Assembly: GCF_040712315.1 (NCBI RefSeq)
Contig: NC_134015.1
Location: 9,258,945-9,322,944 of the forward strand
Length of the DNA stretch: 64,000 nucleotides
Direction: 5' to 3'
DNA from: Castanea sativa
Lineage: Eukaryota > Streptophyta > Magnoliopsida > Fagales > Fagaceae
This document shows, in pieces, positions 60,919 through 64,000 of this stretch (position 1 is the first letter of the stretch; every line of letters begins with the position of its first letter). The translations under genes and the position numbers were made by a program. The notes under the pieces were generated by a model that was given only the letters and a program-made list of their open reading frames with translations, was not told where the DNA came from and made no database searches.

Positions 60919-63900
60919 CGATGCTCTTGTAGTTACGCTTAGGATAGGGAATTATGATGTGAGGAGGGTGATGATAGATCAAGGCAGCGGTGCAGATATC
61001 ATGTACCCTGATCTATTTAAGGGGTTAAGATTGAAGTTGGAAGATCTTACTCCTTATGACTCGCCACTTATAAGCTTCGAAGGGAGAGCCGTTTTGCCGA
61101 AGGGACAGATCCGTTTGCCCGTTCAATCTGGCTCAGAAACCGTTGAGGTGGATTCATTGTGGTTGACACGTACTCTCCATATACAGCCATCCTCGCCAGG
61201 CCATGGCTGCACGCTCTTGGAGCTGTCCCCTCTACCTTACATGTTAAGGTTAAGTTCCCCTCGGGGGAATGTGTTGAAGAAATTTTCGGTAGTCAATCGG
61301 TGGCCAGGCAATGCATGTCGGCTGCAGTGCTGCACTAGACAGAAGCCGAGTCTTCGGCTTTGATCACCAAAGACTTATAGTAGTTAACAGCTCCTGATGC
61401 ACCTAGAATGGTGACAGGAGAGGAGGCTCATTGTGAGGAGTTAGAGAAGTTTCTGATAGCCGATGATCCAAAGAGGTTCTTCCAAGTAGGCACACGTTTG
61501 CCACACCAAGAGAAGATGGAGTTATTGGAATTTCTGAAGGACAATATTGATGTTTTTGCATGGGACCCTTATGAGGCTCCCGGCGTAGATCCGAACTTCA
61601 TTTGTCATCGTCTGAATGTCAACCCTGCCATTGTGCCGAGAAGGCAGCCACCTCGACGTTCTTCCAAAGAGCATGCCGAGGCTGTAAAGGAAGAGGTGCT
61701 CAAACTCAAGAGGGCTGGGGCTATTAAAGAAATTTTCTACTCTGAATGGTTGGCGCATACGTTTGTGGTTAAAAAGAAGAATGGAACGTGGAGAGTATGT
61801 GTGGACTTCACAGATTTGAACAAGGCTTGCCCCAAGGATTCGTTCCCAATGTCGCGTATTAATCAACTGGTGGATGCCACTGTCGGACATCCTCAAATGA
61901 GTTTTTTGGACACCTTCCAGGGTTACCATCAGATTCCACTAGCATTGGAGGATCAGGAGAAAACTGCTTTCATTACTCCAACAGGGAACTACCACTATAA
62001 GGTCATGCCATTCGGGTTGAAGAATGCTGGGGCTACCTACCAGAGAATGATAACTAGAATGTTTGAACAGCAACTAGGGAAGACCATTGAGGTGTATGTA
62101 GACGACATGGTGGTGAAGAGTAAAACAATTCCTTCACACGTCAAAGATCTAGCCGACACCTTCCAGGTGCTAAGAAAGTACAAGCTGCGCCTTAACGCCT
62201 CAAAGTGCTCTTTTGGCGTGGGGTTCGGAAAGTTTTTGGGGTACATGATTACTTACAGAGGCATAGAGGTGAACCTAGCGCAGGTCAGGGCTATTCAGGA
62301 TTTGCAGCCGCCTCGAAACCCAAAAGAGATCCAGAAATTGACCGGAATGATTGCTGCATGGTTTATCTCTCGATCGGCTGACCGATGCCGTCCTTTCTTC
62401 CAATTGTTGAATAAATGGAAAGGATTTTAATGGACCGAGGATTGCGTGTTAGCTTTTCAGCAGCTTAAGCAATATCTTTCTCGGCCACCCATTTTGTCTC
62501 ACCCCGAGGCGGACGAGGTCTTGTTTGCTTATCTGGCAGTGGCCGTCCACGCGGTCAGTCTGGTCCTTATAAGGAATGAAAGCGGGGTACAAAGACCGGT
62601 ATACTATGTTAGTAAGTCTTTGAATGAGGCCGAGGTGCGCTATCTGCTCTTAGAGAAAGCGCTTCTGGCCATAGTTCACGCCACGCGTAAGCTTCCCCAC
62701 TATTTCCAGTCTCACACCGTAGTGGTTCTGACCCAATTGCCCCTCAAAGCGGTGTTACGCAGCGCTGATTACTCTGGAAGGGTGGCAAAGTGGGGAACCA
62801 TTTTAGGGGCTTTTGACATTAAATACAAGCCTCGCACCTCGGTGAAGGCCCAGGTCCTCGCTGACTTGGTGGCAGAGTTTACTGAACCATTGTTAGAAGA
62901 AACTCTAAAAGAAGCACACATGGATGGAAAATCAGTTGGAGTGATCACGGCCGCAGTGCCTTCGATTTGGAGAGTGTATGTGGATGGGGCTGCTAATTAG
63001 AGAGGGTCTGGTGTTGAACTTGTTCTAACGTCCCCTGAGGGAATTGTCTTCGAAAAATCTTTGAGATTGGCATTCTCGGCTACTAACAATGAGGCCGAAT
63101 ATGAAGCCGTCCTGGTAGGCATGCAGATGGTACGTAGGATGGGTGGAAAGGAAATCCATGTGTTCTCGGACTCTCAGTTAGTGGTCGGCCAAGTCATGGG
63201 GACCATGGAGGCTAGAGACCCTAGAATGCATGAATATTTGGCCTAGGTCAAGCGTCAGCGAGCTGAATTTGACTCCTTCGTCTTAGCTCATATTTCTAGG
63301 AGTGCAAACACCCATGCAGATTCTTTGGCTATGTTGGCGACATCCTCGGCTCAGGACTTGCCCAGGGTTATCCTCGTGGAGGATTTGTTGGAGCCAACTC
63401 TTACCGTCGTCAGCACAGTTCACATTCATCTGATAAGGCCTGGACCTAGTTGGATCGACCCGGTTATAGCTTTTCTTAAGAATGATATCCTTCCTGAGGA
63501 CAAATCTGAAGCAGAAAAGATACGTCGAAAGGCGCCCCGTTTCTGGTTGTCCGAGGACCAGAAGCTGTACAAACGATCCTTTTCAGGACCGTACTTGTTG
63601 TGTGTGCACCCTGAATCAACGGAAGCATTATTGGAGGAACTGCATGAGGGGATTTGTGGAAGCTACACTGGGGGAAGGTCTTTAGCCCATAGAGCTCTGA
63701 CTCAGGGTTATTGGTGGCCTAATATGCAGAGAGAGGCTCAAGACTATGCCAGAAAATGTGATCAATGCCAGAGGTTCGCCCCTAATATTCATCAACCTGG
63801 TAGGGTTCTTAACCCTCTCTCTAGTCCTTGGCCCTTTGCCCAATGGGGATTGGACATAGTGGGGCCATTTTCGAGAGCTGCAGGAAACAAAAGATGGCTT

Positions 63901-64000
63901 CTTGTGGGAACAGACTATTTTACTAAGTGAGTTGAGGCCGAGCCCTTAGCGAATATCAGAGATGTTGATTCCAAGAAGTTTGTCTGGAAAAATATTGTCA
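60919..64000 (+). pseudogene. pol of the second Tat-type element, interrupted and truncated
   Basis: The protease has VMIDQGSGADIMYP near 60970-61010, with a frameshift near 61155. From 61408 a long frame encodes RT (RVCVDFTDLNKACPKDSFP; catalytic YVDDM near 62095-62109) and RNase H (YYVSKSLNEAEVRYLLLEKA), then an archaeal-type RNase H (VYVDGAAN; TNNEAEYEAVLVGMQ; FSDSQLVVGQ) and the integrase zinc finger (LHEGICGSYTGG; CDQCQRF), with one changed residue where the second His is expected. The core begins WGLDIVGPF and GTDYFTK. In-frame stops are TAA 62428, TAG 62998, TAG 63244 and TGA 63928, all in one frame. The window ends inside integrase. Functions are those of the family. Confidence 0.88.

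Larger units (their letters stand above)
58617..64000 (+). mobile_element. Second Ty3/gypsy Tat-type element, 5' part only
   Basis: It starts with a 704-bp LTR (TGTTAAAATTG to TGCACTTACA), then a primer-binding site and gag-pol on the plus strand: gag, protease, RT, RNase H, archaeal-type RNase H and the integrase N-terminus, cut by the window end. Double RNase H places it in the Tat lineage. The 3' LTR lies outside, so age and target duplication cannot be judged. Breaks are mostly single in-frame stops, unlike the indel-riddled first element. Confidence 0.92.

Noticed and set aside
1..64000. tRNA, rRNA or other structured RNA genes
   Set aside because: Apart from SINE-type A and B boxes, I found no sequence with a complete cloverleaf or a recognised RNA gene. 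A covariance-model scan (tRNAscan-SE, Infernal) would be needed to exclude small RNAs.

Overview
The window is plant nuclear DNA, almost certainly from a eudicot and probably a woody one. It is AT-rich, with GT-AG introns, many microsatellites, MITEs, LINE fragments and two large Ty3/gypsy retrotransposons. The species cannot be read from the sequence; Fagales is only a guess from the look of the repeats.

There are two complete host genes. A 13-exon plus-strand gene (coding 6969-18666) encodes a 489-residue SNF4/KIN-beta-gamma protein, the subunit of plant SnRK1 kinase that joins a carbohydrate-binding module to four CBS repeats. A 19-exon minus-strand gene (coding 55747 down to 39619) encodes a 1178-residue ALWAYS EARLY (LIN9/Mip130-type) protein with an N-terminal SANT domain and a central DIRP domain. 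All exon phases close without a frameshift in both. The last 53 codons of an unidentified plus-strand gene lie at 1-162.

Layout: 1-900, end of the first gene; 0.9-6.1 kb, AT-rich intergenic DNA with a MITE and a duplicated promoter-proximal segment; 6.1-19.2 kb, SNF4, whose second intron holds three LINE 3' fragments, a MITE and GC-rich repeat arms, and whose intron 6 holds two short LINE tails with target-site duplications; 19.2-25.4 kb, intergenic; 25426-36196, a complete minus-strand Tat-type LTR retrotransposon (738-bp LTRs, 5-bp TSD) with a decayed gag-pol, two tandem arrays and a spliced opposite-strand gene; 36.6-39.0 kb, a LINE relic; 39.6-57.2 kb, ALY, with SINEs, a MITE, a LINE fragment and an old paired repeat in its introns; 57.5-57.9 kb, a MITE; 58617-64000, the 5' part of a second Tat-type element on the plus strand, cut by the window edge.

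The host genes are not an operon and nothing shows that they work together: SnRK1 is an energy-sensing kinase, and ALY belongs to the plant MuvB/DREAM-type chromatin complex. I found no convincing new defence or enzymatic system. The least ordinary structures are the promoter-bearing, intron-containing antisense gene and the 20-unit hairpin array inside the first retrotransposon, a decayed tandem copy of SNF4 exon 11, and a GC-AG intron in ALY.
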